Shown: one piece after another, positions 33,682-45,279 of the stretch | Position numbering within the stretch: position 1 is the first letter of the stretch | Layout of the letters: each line of letters begins with the position of its first letter | DNA from: Poecilobothrus nobilitatus | Taxonomy: Eukaryota > Arthropoda > Insecta > Diptera > Dolichopodidae | Assembly: GCA_947095535.1 (NCBI GenBank) | Contig: OX352772.1 | Span: 99,109,956 to 99,173,955, forward strand | Length of the DNA stretch: 64,000 nt | Reading direction: 5' to 3' | The notes under the pieces: model-generated | Told to the model about the DNA's origin: nothing | What the model saw: only the letters and a program-made list of their open reading frames with translations | Database searches by the model: none | Made by a program: the position numbers and the translations under genes

Positions 33682-34377
33682 TTAAGAAAAATAATATTTA
33701 TAGATTATCCGGTTCACAACAGATTCAATATGACAGATGTCACAGTTTAATGAACGCACTCTATGGTGTACAATGTTGAGGCAAAATAAATACCAGTTGT
33801 TATTGAGAGTAAATGAAAAAAAATTAGAAATAGAATTTTTAGATATAATAATTTTTATAAAATTTATTAACATTTTTAATTTTCTAGTTTTGTAATTTTG
33901 TAAATGAGAATTTTTATTGTTTTTATTGTTAATTATGCGCTCATTCTGAAGTGGTTCGTCCAGGATCATCTCCATTTTATTGATTTCTTCTATGTCATCC
34001 AAAAAGTCTTCGGTCCCTTTTTCTTCCTCCATGCTGACATCATCTGCAATGTCCTCAACAAAATCTGCCAACATTTCTTGATCTATTTTATTATGTTTAT
34101 TGTTGACAAATCTGGAATTGTTGAATGCTTTTGGAATACTAATAAACTTTAAAGAAACCTTAATCAATTTATATGAAAATAATTGTTCATAATTAGTTTT
34201 ATCAGATTTTGCATAAGAAATTCCCATAATTTTTCTATTAAAATTAGAAAGCTTTTTTAATATAAAAAAGGATGCATGCGTTTTTGTGCTATGTAAATTG
34301 TGTGATAAGGTATTATTAACATGTTTAGAAATCCTTAAGAAAAAAATAAATAAGAAATTACTATAATAAATAGGCAA
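33682..34377 (-). CDS. Hypothetical 231-codon ORF, unknown
   Basis: An open minus-strand frame with a lysine/asparagine-rich start and a strongly acidic block (E-D-I-A-D-D-V-S-M-E-E-E, then F-L-D-D-I-E-E-I) around residues 105-135. The last 60 residues look like random AT-rich translation. No family was recognised. Its position upstream of LINE F could make it that element's ORF1, and its place within the Polinton could make it a Polinton gene; neither is supported by motifs. It may be chance. Confidence 0.25.
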   Translation of the reverse strand: MPIYYSNFLFIFFLRISKHVNNTLSHNLHSTKTHASFFILKKLSNFNRKIMGISYAKSDKTNYEQLFSYKLIKVSLKFISIPKAFNNSRFVNNKHNKIDQEMLADFVEDIADDVSMEEEKGTEDFLDDIEEINKMEMILDEPLQNERIINNKNNKNSHLQNYKTRKLKMLINFIKIIISKNSISNFFSFTLNNNWYLFCLNIVHHRVRSLNCDICHIESVVNRIIYKYYFS

Positions 34378-35106
34378 TATTTCTTTTTAAAAAATCTGTT
34401 GAAATTTTATTAACAACATACATTATGTACATTTGTTTTATAATATGAAAAAAGTACTTTAAACATTTTATTTGGCCAGCAACATTAAAAACTTTTTTCA
34501 TTGAATTTCTTCTATTAGAATTGATTTATATTAAAATTTTTATTTTTAATTCTTACTTTACTTAGAAATGCTATTTTTTTTATTTTGTTTTGTTTGATTA
34601 ATTGCTATGGAATGACATATAACTTTAGCCACCCAACTAATCTAATTTATGAATAACTATATAATGATGTGACACTTAACCAACTCATTTATATAAAGAA
34701 TTGACGAAAATAAAATAAAATAAAAAAAATATATTTTTTTTAAAACTTGCTTAAAGGATGCGGGATGAATGCGGTTTTAAGGTATGAAAAAATGCCTTCA
34801 AAATTTTATCTATCACCCAACATTAAAAAACTTTTTCTTGAAAAATTCCTTATAAAAGTGACACTGAATTAAAATTAAATTATAATTTATATAACCGTCA
34901 CAAAAAACCAATCAACTTTAAATTAATCTTATTAAACAATGCCAACCAACAAAGAAATAAATCAAGATGGGATATTCAGCTTACGGTTTTTGCTGTGAGT
35001 TTCAAATTGTGGAGTATTGAAAAACGGGAAAACCTTGATGTGCAGTTTTCAGATTTTACGATTTGAAAGGACTTTGGTTCGATCGTGGTGATAATTTCAA
35101 GGAAAC
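34378..35106. other. AT-rich non-coding stretch
   Basis: No gene recognised. The phrase CAACATTAAAAA(A)CTTTTTTC occurs twice (about 34479 and 34819) in similar surroundings, a possible old duplication. Confidence 0.4.
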
Positions 35107-36072
35107 ATGAAACATCGCTATAAATTTAATAAACGAATTCAAAATATTGACGATATTATTTCTAAGATTCTAGATAGTAATCACCGGCAATTCATTTTCA
35201 ATCAAAGATTTTCTAATTAGTTATACATAATAATTACATTAAATCTATTTTATTTTGTGAGTAAAAGAGAAGTTGTTGAAGAGCTGCATAAGCCTGCACG
35301 GGGAAATTTCAAACGACTTAAAGTAATAATTAAAGGATTTGATGATCTTTGGCAAGCTGATTTAGTAGTTAGTTAGGAGGTTCATATGCTACAGAGAACT
35401 AAAGCCTTTGTTAATTTTTACTAACTGTAATTGATACGTTTTCTAAGTGTGCATGGGAAATCCCTATAAAACCAAAACTTCAGAGAACCTCACAAAAGCA
35501 ATGCAAAATATTTTTCAAACTTCTAAAAGATATCCACAAAATTTGCATGCATCCAAAACTGATTTCCGACAAAAAAAAAATTCTTCAATAAAATATTTAA
35601 AAATATTATGGCCGAATTTCATACAAATCATTATTCAACATTTTGTTCGTTAAAAGCTTCCATAGTAGAAATTGTACTCTAAAAGAAAAAATGTGGCAAG
35701 AATTCAGTTTCAATGGGAATTGCAAATGGACTAATATTATTTCTAAACTAGTCGACCAATGCAATAACACTAAACATCACGCTATTCAAAAGAAGCCAAT
35801 AGAGATAAATAGAAAAAATGCTTATGAATTGTTAGCAACTATTTATAATCATATTAAGATTTCTTTGCCAGCTAAGTTTAAAATTGATGACCCAGTTCGT
35901 ATAAGCAAGTATAAACATATTTTCGAAAAAGATTACACCTCAAATTGGACAACGAAAGTACTTAAGATAAGAAAAGCTCAAATCTCTAACCCTGTCACAT
36001 ATTTACTGAAAGATTATCAAGGCCAACCCATACAAGGAAGCTTATATGATTATGAACTGTTAAAAACTCAAA
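35107..36072 (+). pseudogene. Polinton integrase (F54H12.3-like), N-terminal to C-terminal core, frameshifted
   Basis: From the ATG at 35107: F-N-K-R-I-Q-N-I-D-D-I-I-S-K-I-L. Then E-L-H-K-P-A-R-G-N-F-K-R, D-D-L-W-Q-A-D-L-V (first catalytic D), T-V-I-D-T-F-S-K-C-A-W-E-I-P, Y-P-Q-N-L-H followed by T-D-F (second D), L-K-A-S-I-V-E (the E), N-N-T-K-H-H-A-I-Q, and D-P-V-R-I-S-K-Y-K-H-I-F-E-K. This order is the retrovirus-like integrase of Polintons, which inserts the element and makes a 6-base duplication in known copies. At least four frame breaks separate the blocks; 35643-36072 is one open segment. The protein stops after Y-E-L-L-K-T-Q-N, where repeat R2 enters. The rest is at 37553-37634. Confidence 0.8.
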
Positions 36073-37551
36073 ATAAACGAGGAAGAATAGAGTTGTCTTT
36101 GTCAACTCTTAGATACCCGTACAAACCGTTAGTATGTTCACAGCCTGTCACTCTGCTTACAATATTATTTTTTTAATATTTTAGTATTTTAAAATAATTT
36201 GGGTGAATTTTATAATTTCTAGAACTATGGCTTGTACATATATTAAAACTATATGTTTATACATTCTTCAAAAGCAGATTTTAACCTTCCACATAACGAT
36301 TATCAATCCAAAACTTTTTCAAATATTCTTTAGTACCATTTAATACTAAGCGGTAAATGTATATTAAATTTACTAAGTGCAAAATAGAAAATATAATTTT
36401 AAAAATATTATATTATATTAATGCGTACATAGTATATTTATATTGTTATAAGTATATCGCCATACATTGCAATATTTCTTTAAAAATATTTCCATTCATA
36501 GAATAATTTCTTATATGTACAATAAAATACATATATGTATGTATGTATGCAAATACGGCGCTATATAATATGCATCTATACTCTTATCATTCATTCATCA
36601 GTGAAGAAAAAGAAAAAAATCGTAAAAGAAATTTGTTAGAAAATTTGAAAAAATCAAGTAACACTTTCGTCAATTATAAAGTAACCCTATATTATTAAAA
36701 AAAGTTGTTAACAGAAATAAGAGTATAATGTTGAAGCTTTAATTTTTGTGTATTACTTCAAAAAAATTTTAACAGGTGTTCAAGTTACAGGTGTTTAAAA
36801 ATAGGAAATTTTCAGTGACCCCTTACATCTGTTAAACGGATGGCGATACAAAAAAAATTTCTGAAATGACTCATACTTATTTTCAAAGATCTAACTTCTG
36901 CCAAAATTTTAGTTTCCAACTTAAACCGTTTAGAAGATAGAAAGGTTAAAGGATTTTGCAAAATTTTAGTTTCGCATAACGGTAAATTAAGACACCGTAT
37001 GCCACAACTATATATTTATTGTATATATACTTTTAAAGCTAATAAAAGCAGTAATCGCTTGTCGTTTTCAGAATGAAGATATACTTAATACGACTTGTGC
37101 TAGAACAATTTAAATATAGAGCTTTTTTAAACTTTTGGGGAGCTGTAGCTCCGTAACGGGTGGGGCTACAAAAAAAAGTTATTAAAAATAAAATTAATAT
37201 TTTTATAAGATCTATCAGCAGTTAAAACTTCATAGCTCTATTTCAAAAAAAATGTGGGGATCTAAAAATTTGGTGTTCGAGAGCTACCCGAAGTTTTGTT
37301 CGGAACTCAACTAAAAAAAATAGGGAACCTACAAATTGCTCCTAGAATATTTTGTGTAAATTTCAAGATTCTAGTTTTCTTAGTTTTTGAGTTAGCGTGC
37401 TGACGGCCGCACGGACGGACATGTATCAATCGACTTAGAATTTTTTTCTGATCCGATCCATACCTTTGAAGGTATATCTAGCTCGCTTATTTCTTGATGT
37501 TACAAACGGAGGAGTAATTTTTTTATACCCAATCCTATCGTACGGGTATAA
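36073..37551 (-). repeat. Dispersed repeat R, copy R2, inside the Polinton integrase
   Basis: Reverse complement of R1 and R3: starts AAACGAGGAAGAATAGAG and ends ATCGTACGGGTATAA. It keeps the uninterrupted site where SINE-1b entered R1. The insertion is marked by integrase coding sequence ending at 36072 and resuming at 37553. No clear target duplication could be assigned. Confidence 0.8.
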
Positions 37552-37552
37552 C

Positions 37553-37634
37553 AAGTGTTTTTAATTGAAAAAATTCTTAAAACTATGTAGAGATAATAAC
37601 ATTTTTGTTAAATGGCTAGGGTTTTCTTCTGATC
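37553..37634 (+). pseudogene. Polinton integrase, terminal chromodomain fragment
   Basis: Reads F-L-I-E-K-I-L-K-T-M, a TAG, then N-I-F-V-K-W-L-G-F-S-S-D-H-N-S-W-I, the chromodomain-like end typical of these integrases. A TAA follows W-I-N-K-K-D-L-L. It completes the protein interrupted at 36072. Confidence 0.72.
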
Positions 37635-38580
37635 ATAATTCCTGGATAAATAAAAAAGATTTATTATAAAAAAATGTTTATTTTATTATTTTACAATTAT
37701 TTTCATTCTTAAGCTTAAAAAATCTTCTCTGAGTAAGAGCATAGAGCTTATATGATCGAACCTAAAAACACCTTAAATTAATAAACCTACCTAACCGACT
37801 TTATCCACGTCCTAAGAGTAGGAGTGCTACCCAAAGAAGATTTAGTTAATTCTTGTTATTTTTAGATTTTATATCTAAATTATCTGCCTAATTAGTTTTC
37901 TTTAATTTTAACAAGAACATGGAGTTCGCAAGAACAATTCTTATGTTTAACCAATTTTATTTGAAACATAAAAAACTTTTCCAAAAGAAATACAAGAAGG
38001 AAATGAAGTGTCATATTAAATTTCAGAGGAATTATGCTGAGTCAACATTAGTTTAATTTGATTCACTCAAGGAAGATCAAGATGATAAATGGACAGATTT
38101 AATTACTCTGAATTTAATCAAATTTCATAAGAAATGTCTATTGCGATTAGCTAAAATTGTAAAGAAATTTCAAGAAGAAAATTATAATTATAAATATCTA
38201 ATATATTATATAATTATAAATTATAATAAGAAAATTATAAATATCGAAAAACATTAAAAATTAAATAAAAATACTTTGTAGTAGGTATATATTTTGTTTT
38301 TTCTTTTTATATTAACAAAAAGAATCCCCTGACGTAATTTTCGGTTTCTATTTTATTTTTTTTTTGATATTTTAGAGTTTATATAGGCGTGCTTAAATAC
38401 AGCATATAAATTTTTCTAATTCTGTTACTTTTTCAACAAAAAAATTTTTGTTGATGATAAGAATATTTTTTAAAAATCATGATAAATAAATTAAATTTAT
38501 GCTTTACCGATGACACAATCTAAAAAACGTCTTGCCGGCGTTAAAACGCTAAAAAGCTCTTTTTGTATTTTATTCTAAAC
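37635..38580 (+). other. Mostly non-coding; possible lysine-rich ORF remnant
   Basis: Contains one frame from the ATG at 37919 with 45 codons, a TAA, then about 60 more codons in the same frame (K-E-D-Q-D-D-K-W-T-D). It is lysine-rich with no recognised family. It may be the Polinton flank or unrelated; chance is possible. Confidence 0.25.
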
Positions 38581-38719
38581 TACATACTAATTGAGTTTAT
38601 AACAAATTTTATTATTCTATTCTTATCATAAACATATTTCAGTATTAATTTCTTATATATTAAACTACACAACACTAACTCCACCACCACCACACCCACC
38701 ACTGATATCTTCCACGAAA

Positions 38720-38900
38720 TCAGATCATTAAAAGATCTTTTAAAGTTGTAAAACCCACCATCCACAATTTTGCTGCTATTATTTCAATATTTAAAGATCT
38801 TTAGAAGTTACAAACCCAATAGATCAAACAAAATTATTTTATTTTATTTATTTCAGCATTAAAAGATCTTTCAAAGTTACAAATCCGCCATCCAATATTT
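38720..38900 (+). repeat. Short degenerate tandem repeat near P1 3' end
   Basis: Three units with AAAGATCTTT followed by AAGTT(G/A)(T/C)AAA and, in two units, CC(A/G)CCATCCA, spaced about 60-70 bases. Lies just outside the P-like element that begins at 39002. Confidence 0.5.
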
Positions 38901-39001
38901 ACACCAGATAATATTTATTTATTTTATATTAATATTTCAATGTCAAACCAAAGACACAATCCGCATTCAATATTTAAATATAATAATATTTATTATATTA
39001 T

Positions 39002-41211
39002 CATAAAGAAATCATATACATAGAGTATTTACACCGAACAAATTTTTTAAACCATTTCTGCACAAAATATAGAACCCCGAAATTCTGTTTTGTTGCAGAT
39101 TAACATATTTTGAACAAAAAATTTATACAGAAATAATATTTATTTGCAGCTTATAAAAAAATGAAATGTATTCTTTTCATATTTATACTATTTTATAATT
39201 GTAGTGGTATGGTAGTGGTAATATTTTTTTTATTCGTTTCATTCTTATCTGTTTGTACGTATGTTTATTAGATTTGAAATGATTAGAATTTGAATGTTTA
39301 ATAATTTTTGGCTGGCATATATAAAGCGTATTAAATAGCGTATATGTGTGTGTTTAGTTAGTAAAATTAAAAATGATTTTATTATGCATAACGTATTGAA
39401 GTAGGTAAATAAATAAAAAATTAGATAAGTGATAATAAGTGACTTTTATTAAATATTTTGTTTTAATAAATAAACTTAAGGTAATAAGGGAACAAATCAA
39501 TGTTAAATTATAGATTCATTGAAATAAAAGTTTCTTTTCCTACTTAGAGTAAATATATAGTCATGATATACCTAGTACTAGTAAAAGTAAATAATTTTTA
39601 AAACTTTTGCAAAAATTAATAAAAAATCAAATTTTATTTAACAATTTTCTTTTTAATATTAGTAGGTACCTAAATGTTAGAATAGCTAATATTAGAATAG
39701 GAATATTAGTACAGTACCTAAATAGGGAATCAAAAAATAACAAAAGCAGATAAAATTAATTAAAAAAAATGTTTTGTTGCTTAAAATTAAAGAATAGAAG
39801 CAAAACATAAGAAGGGAAAAAGCCACATGGAAAATTTTAAAATATAGGATAGTATTAATTTTCCAAATGGCATAAAAAACCCTTTTTATTAGTACATTTA
39901 CAAAAAAATAAAAATTCAAAATTTATGTAAACAAATTTTACAAGAAAATATAAAAAACTATTTACAAAATTATAACTAAGCATAATAAACTACTTTAACA
40001 TTTAAAAAAATTTAACATAAAAACATAATTAATCATTTTAACAATATATATAGGTATTTAACTTAAATTAATAATCTCATGCATTGATTTTTAACAAAAT
40101 TTTCATGAAAAAAAAAATAAAAATTGAAGTTATTAATCCATTACAAATCAAGAAAAAGTTTAAAAAAATATTTATTCAAAAATTGCAGACCATGTGAGAC
40201 AAAATTTCTTATATATATATTTAGTTTTGAATTATTTTTGACCATTTTTTTGTCTTTCCCTCTTGGATTCCTTAGCTTTTTGTTCTTCCTCAATTATTAA
40301 TTTTTCCTTTAACCATTTGGTTTCATTTTTTAATAACAAATCGATTAGTAATTCTAAAAACTTAATTTTATGCGTAAAGCATTTTTTATTTTCGTTGAAC
40401 CACGTTGAATATTTATCCGATTTATTAGTAGTTTCCAAACAACAATATAAAATGTTTCTTTTTAAGTTCTTTTGATGAAAGTTTTGAGAAAAAAAGTGAT
40501 CAAATATATTGATTTGAAATTGGGTCAATTGAAAAAAATTTTCTGTTGGCGCTTTTAAATGGACAATATCTGAGTAATTTTTGTAGTTTTTTTGAAAAAT
40601 AAATTGTTCCGACTGAAGTAATAAAGGGCTTTCAGAAGTCTTAAAAAATAAATCGTTACATGACACAAAAGAAATTTTTTCATGATTTTAAAAATGATAT
40701 AACCACATATATACCTTTGTGCGTTATTCGAAACAACATTTATTTCTGTTTTTTCTAAATTTTCTCCCAAATAATTGATGACAACGTTAGTAATATTATC
40801 ATCAATTTGTTCAATTTCAACTCCTTCTTCATTTGTACCTGAGCTATATTTTTCTAATTCATAATTTACTAAATCTTCTGAAAGAAATTCATCATTGTCT
40901 TCCTCACAATTCGAGTGTTCAATTTTAAAGTTAATTAATTTTACAGACATGATTTTCGCTAAGATATTACTGAATTCAGAGACAGATGGGTAATTATTAC
41001 AACCGTTTCTATAACGAATTAATGAAAACAAATTTTCTAAAGCATCTTGATTAAGGCGAGACAACAGCAAATAAGAACACTTGTTTGTATTATAAATTGA
41101 AAATATATTTGAACTTAACTCTATAATGCCTGTTAAAGTTTGAACCATACCTTCAATACAATAAATTTTTGGATAAGAGATTGGTTTTACATTTTTAAAA
41201 TACTCTATCAT
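39002..41211 (-). mobile_element. P-like element copy P1 (5'-truncated)
   Basis: The 3' terminal repeat starts at 39002 with CATAAAGAAATCATATACAT. The following 1.2 kb (39002-40230) is non-coding 3' sequence matching P2 in inverted orientation (49627-50849). The coding part follows at 40232-41211. The other terminal repeat is absent: the element stops near 41211-41330, where gypsy gag sequence begins. CAT at the element end resembles the CATGATGAAAT start of P elements. Confidence 0.8.
40232..41211 (-). pseudogene. P-superfamily transposase, C-terminal part (P1)
   Basis: From about 41211: L-L-L-S-R-L-N-Q-D-A-L-E-N-L-F-S-L-I-R, the hallmark of the P/THAP9-type transposase C-terminal region, then N-Y-P-S-V-S-E-F. 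A very acidic linker and R-Y-I-C-G-Y-I-I-F-K-I-M-K-K come next. A lost A in an A-run near 40670 shifts the frame. The correct continuation (40666-40232) has C-N-D-L-F-F-K-T and a charged, lysine-rich end. The GTP-binding and catalytic N-terminal parts are missing. The paralog P2 has the frame intact at this A-run but is broken elsewhere. Confidence 0.82.
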
Positions 41212-41330
41212 TTTTCAAATACTCTATTTGATTGTTTGATTGTAAAGCTACACGGTATGGCCTTTTATCATATATTTTTTTGCTATTAAGACAATCGAGA
41301 ATATCATATATTTTTTGCTATTAAGAATTT

Positions 41331-42000
41331 GAGATGTTGGACGAGACTGAGATGAATTAAATTTAGGAAACGTGTTATCGATATGAGTAAAATTACTAAT
41401 ACCAGAATTGACTATATAACTATTATTTCTCCTTTAACAATTTTAGGAATTATGAGTATTAGTTTTACAATAGGAGCAGTACAGTTTATGATTAATTTCA
41501 GCTCTAGCTTGTAATTGATTTACTTTTTGCTCTTATATAGCCAAATCTGTTACAGATGAAAGAGTTCCGATCCTAGCAGCACGAAGGATTAGCCTAAAGG
41601 GCTCTCGTAAACCATTAACAAAACAGTTTAAAACTGTAGTTTCATTCAGTTTATCTATAGTTCGAGATTCAGTTTCTAATGCTGATGTGGTGGAAACATC
41701 ATCAAAAAGTTTTTCTGTTCTACTAGCATAAACACTAACAGTTTCTTTAGCATCCTGAGATAACGAAAATACATCAGTCATTATCAACTGAACCGCGCGT
41801 AATTTAGAAAATTTAGCTTCAATTGATTTCATAAGATCTTGCCAATTGTCGAACGAATGATAACGTAATATTAAATTGTAAGCTCTACCAACTAATTTAG
41901 ATGTTATTACATCTAGAAAATCTAATTTTTCTTTAACTAATTTCGCTCTCTTATATTGAATTTCGGAAATTTGCATAAATCTATGTAAATTCATAAGATT
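41331..42000 (-). pseudogene. Ty3/gypsy gag fragment (capsid plus zinc-knuckle region), copy 1
   Basis: The open segment 41994-41533 reads as gypsy Gag: L-V-G-R-A-Y-N-L-I-L-R-Y, W-Q-D-L-M-K-S-I-E-A-K-F, V-Y-A-S-R-T-E-K-L and F-V-N-G-L-R-E-P-F-R. A zinc-knuckle region (41530-41331) follows in another frame. The zinc-knuckle DNA recurs nearly unchanged at 44930-45151. No protease or RT follows; the fragment ends at the P1 junction. Confidence 0.78.
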
Positions 42001-42590
42001 TCCATCAAATTCCGGACTAATTTTAAATGCTTGAGACGTGTTACAAGTAGCAATAATTTATTTTAAATGATATTTTAATTGTTTTGGATTATTAGGTTAT
42101 ATAGGTGGTTTACCATGATTATCGTATTTTCGTCTGTATCTAAGTATGAATTTTCTGAACATTTATTTTTATAATCGTAAGCTTTATCCAAAGTATTAGG
42201 TATCGTTATATTATTAGTTTTCTCTGTATCGTTAGGATGAATTATTGCTGAAACAATTGGCTAGAATTGACTTAATTTCTAAAACTGAGATTAAAATTGA
42301 TACCAAACATATATATTTTGTTCAAATGGAATTCAAATATTTATTTAGAAAATTTTTAGCTTTTTGTTAAGTTAATAATTTTTATTTATTTTAACATTTT
42401 TAAAAATCAAATATATAACAAAAATGAAACAAGTCTAAACTTTATAAGACAACCCAGTTCACCACAAGGAAATTATTTACGTTGTAATATACTTACCTTA
42501 AAAAAAATTTTTTTTTACAATGATTATAAAATTTTTTTGAAAATTTGAAAATCATTAATTACAAACTAGGGGCCTCGGTGAACTATTGGG
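42001..42590. other. Non-coding, probably gypsy leader and LINE G 3' flank
   Basis: No frame recognised. The right end (about 42590-42640) has AGGTTAGATTAAGGTGGCTG, typical of a LINE 3' UTR belonging to the element that follows. Confidence 0.4.
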
Positions 42591-43582
42591 TAGGTCAAGT
42601 TAGGTTAGATTAAGGTGGCTGCCAAAAAGCACACTTAAACCGTATTTGGTCCATTGTTAAAACCAATTTGAGTTTTTTGCAAAGCGAAGAATGCTCTTCA
42701 GATTTTTACCTGTTAGATCGCTAAGGTTGTTGAAGAGATATTGCTCCAAATGGGTATTCTTTCTTGCCGACAAGGCCGAACGCAAAAGAGATGTAGAGTA
42801 GTTTCCTCCTCTTCTTTATCTTTGCAAGCCCTACAGTAGTCGTTTGCATACTTCCCTATTAGACAGTGACCGGTGATTATACCCATTGTCATTCCAATGT
42901 CTGCCCTTTTGAGAGAAAGCAGATCAATGGGTTGTCTAAAATCGGTTTTGGACCATATCAATCTTGCGACATTGCACGAGTTCAAGGTTGACCATTTGTA
43001 ATTTACCATATCCGTTATTTCCTTGCGAAGTAACGTTTTGCTTGTGGATAGAGGTACCCCTGGTCTTGCCCTATCCGGCAGGACTTGTAAGATTGTACCA
43101 ATTCTTGCAAGCTCATCAGCTTTTTCATTTCCCGGAATACTCCGATGATCTGGTACCTAGCAAAGCTGAATACTAAACTGCCTGGCCATCGCATTAAGAA
43201 GTTTTCGGCAGTTTATTACAGTTTTCGAAGTTGTAAATGTTGATTCCAAAGATTTGAACGCAGCCTGACTATCTGATAGAATGTGTACTTGCTTTACAGT
43301 CAAAACGCTTCTATTCAGTCGTGTCAGGGCTTCTTGAATTGCCATAATTTCTGCTTGGAAGATGCTACAATAGTCTTGTCATCGGAAATTATGACTGATA
43401 TTCAGATGTTCTGAGAAGACCACGCATCCTATATTGCTGTTCATTTTTGAACCATCCGCGTAGAATTGTACTCCTTCGAAGGTCATCACTGTGTTCGAGT
43501 TTCCACTTTCACAACCTAGTCGATAAGAACCTATAAAATACGCTATAAACGCTGAGGGAGAATGGGTTCGAATCCCACACAC
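42591..43582 (-). pseudogene. LINE G ORF2 C-terminus with RNase H domain
   Basis: On the minus strand, F-Y-A-D-G-S-K (first D), I-F-Q-A-E-I-M-A-I-Q-E-A-L (E), H-I-L-S-D-S-Q-A-A (second D) and G-N-E-K-A-D-E-L-A-R (last D) form a complete set of RNase H acidic residues, spread over frames 43582-43379, 43345-43157 and 43150-43010. The last segment, 43009-42713, includes C-R-A-C-K-D-K and H-L-F-C, a C-x2-C...H-x4-C finger. RNase H in a LINE suggests the I or R1-like group, unlike LINEs A-F here. Frame breaks make it inactive. Only the 3' quarter of the element is present. Confidence 0.8.
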
Positions 43583-44100
43583 GGCCTAAGAATTATTTAC
43601 CCTTACGACATTTACAGCGACGCCTGAATAGGAAATTTAATTATATATTTTTTTTTTGTAATTGATTTTATAATACAATTATAAAAAATACAAAAATAAA
43701 AAAAGATTTTAAACTATAATATTTGCTTCCTTATTGGTAAAGAATATTTTGATATTTTATTAATAATTTATAATCTTAGAATTTTTTTTCTTTATAGAAA
43801 TTGTTTTTAAATTTTTTTTAAATAGAGAAAATTTAGATTTTATAAATAATTATATTATAGAAAATGTTTTATATCCATAAAAGGTATGAATAGAAAAGTT
43901 TCATCTTTTTTTTAAAAATTTTTTTTTATATTTATGATAATTACATTGTAACTGTCTTTTACAAATGAAACAAAACTATCTCATCGTTTTTTTTTCTTGT
44001 GGTGGTTTTATTTAAATTTATTTTTCTCTTTTGGAGAATTTCGTTGAATATGTTTTGTAATTATTCTTTCCTTTTCTGTGATGTCATTCATTTTGCCAGG
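43583..44100. other. Non-coding stretch with a short shared repeat
   Basis: 43878-43945 (AAAAGGTATGAATAGAAAAG ...) matches 52113-52190 almost exactly; the surroundings do not. A B-box-like GGGTTCGAATCC lies at about 43564-43576 at the end of LINE G, without a convincing A box. Confidence 0.5.
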
Positions 44101-44860
44101 GCTACCACAGTACTCCCCTTTCAGCGAAGTGCTAATGAAAGGAACTGCAGGAACTGTTTTATTTTGATAGACTTCAAATTCTTTATACCGTGTGAAATTA
44201 AAATTCATTTATGTATTGATATTTATCTATCTTTAGTACCTTTATACAAAGTGACAACTCATCTTGCAGTTTGTTATATTACTTTTACTTGTGCTGGCTG
44301 ATGCTTAACTTAATATGCCAAACGCTGGCTTTAATCTATCAAAAAATACAGAGTTGGTTTTACCGTTAATGTCTAACACGAAGTATTTTCGAAACCGGCT
44401 TACCACAAGGTAAGGACTATCATAGGGGGGGTGTAAACTAGGTTTACCTTTGTCTAATCTTACAAAAACATGGCTACATGTTTCCAGCTGTTTTGGAACA
44501 TGTATAGGGATATTTGAATTGGCTCTAGTTTATGTTGGTTTTAACCCGCGCATATATTTTCGGAGTGTGTCTACGAAATTTGATGGAAGAGTTGGATCAT
44601 TGAGAGGTGAATTTACAAATATTTCTCATGAAAGTTTTAAACATTCGCCATACACCATTTCTGTTGTGACCATTTTAAACTTTCTTTTACCGTAGTTCTA
44701 ATTCCAAGTAGAACTAATGGTAACTCGTCTTCTCAATGATGGTGATTAAGTCTGGCAATTAAAGAAGCTTTTAGTTTTCTATGAAAACGCTCAACCAACC
44801 CGTTTGATTGATGGTGGTAAGATGTTGTGTGAATGTGATGAATTATTATACAATCTTTTC
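44100..44860 (-). pseudogene. Ty3/gypsy integrase C-terminal fragment
   Basis: The minus strand from about 44830 reads S-N-G-L-V-E-R-F-H-R-K-L-K (the integrase catalytic E), L-G-I-R-T-T-V-K, then H-V-F-V-R-L-D-K-G, P-P-Y-D-S-P-Y-L-V and F-D-R-L-K-P-A-F. It ends in a region with G-E-Y-C-G-S-P-G-K that looks like the end of pol before the LTR. Several stops and shifts are present. It directly follows gag zinc-knuckle sequence, so protease, RT and RNase H were deleted. Confidence 0.75.
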
Positions 44861-45151
44861 CTACAATAATTTATTATACGACCTTTCTTTTTACAATAGT
44901 TGCACACCTTAGGCATTATTTCGGTTACCCAAACTTGAGATCTTGGACGAGAGTGAGATGAATTAAATTTAGGAAATCTGTTATCCATAGTAGTAAAATT
45001 ACTAATTCCAGAATTGGGTATATAACTATTATTTCCCCTACAACAATTTTTAGTGTTATGAGTATTAGTTTTACAATAGGAGCAGTACAGTTTATGATTA
45101 ATTTCAGCTTTAGCTTGTAATTGATTTAGTTTTTTCTCTTATAAAGCCAAA
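44861..45151 (-). pseudogene. Ty3/gypsy gag zinc-knuckle region, copy 2
   Basis: Two knuckles are visible: C-S-Y-C-K-T-N-T-H-N-T-K-N-C and C-N-Y-C-K-K-K-G-R-I-I-N-Y-C (histidine replaced). About 215 bases match 41331-41550. The capsid part that should follow at higher coordinates is cut by the Helitron at 45152. The same element as the integrase fragment next to it, with an internal deletion between. Confidence 0.75.
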
Positions 45152-45279
45152 TCTAATATATAAGGAAGAAATTCTGTTTGTTTGTTTGTTTGGGCCGGAT
45201 TCACGTAAAAGCCACCGGTCCGATTGCAACCAAACTTTGCAGGAATATTTCTACGGAAGGTGTTATAGGTTATATCGCG

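Noticed and set aside
43545..43590. tRNA-like B box GGGTTCGAATCC
   Set aside because: No A box at the right distance and no acceptor pairing; it lies within or at the edge of the LINE G RNase H remnant.
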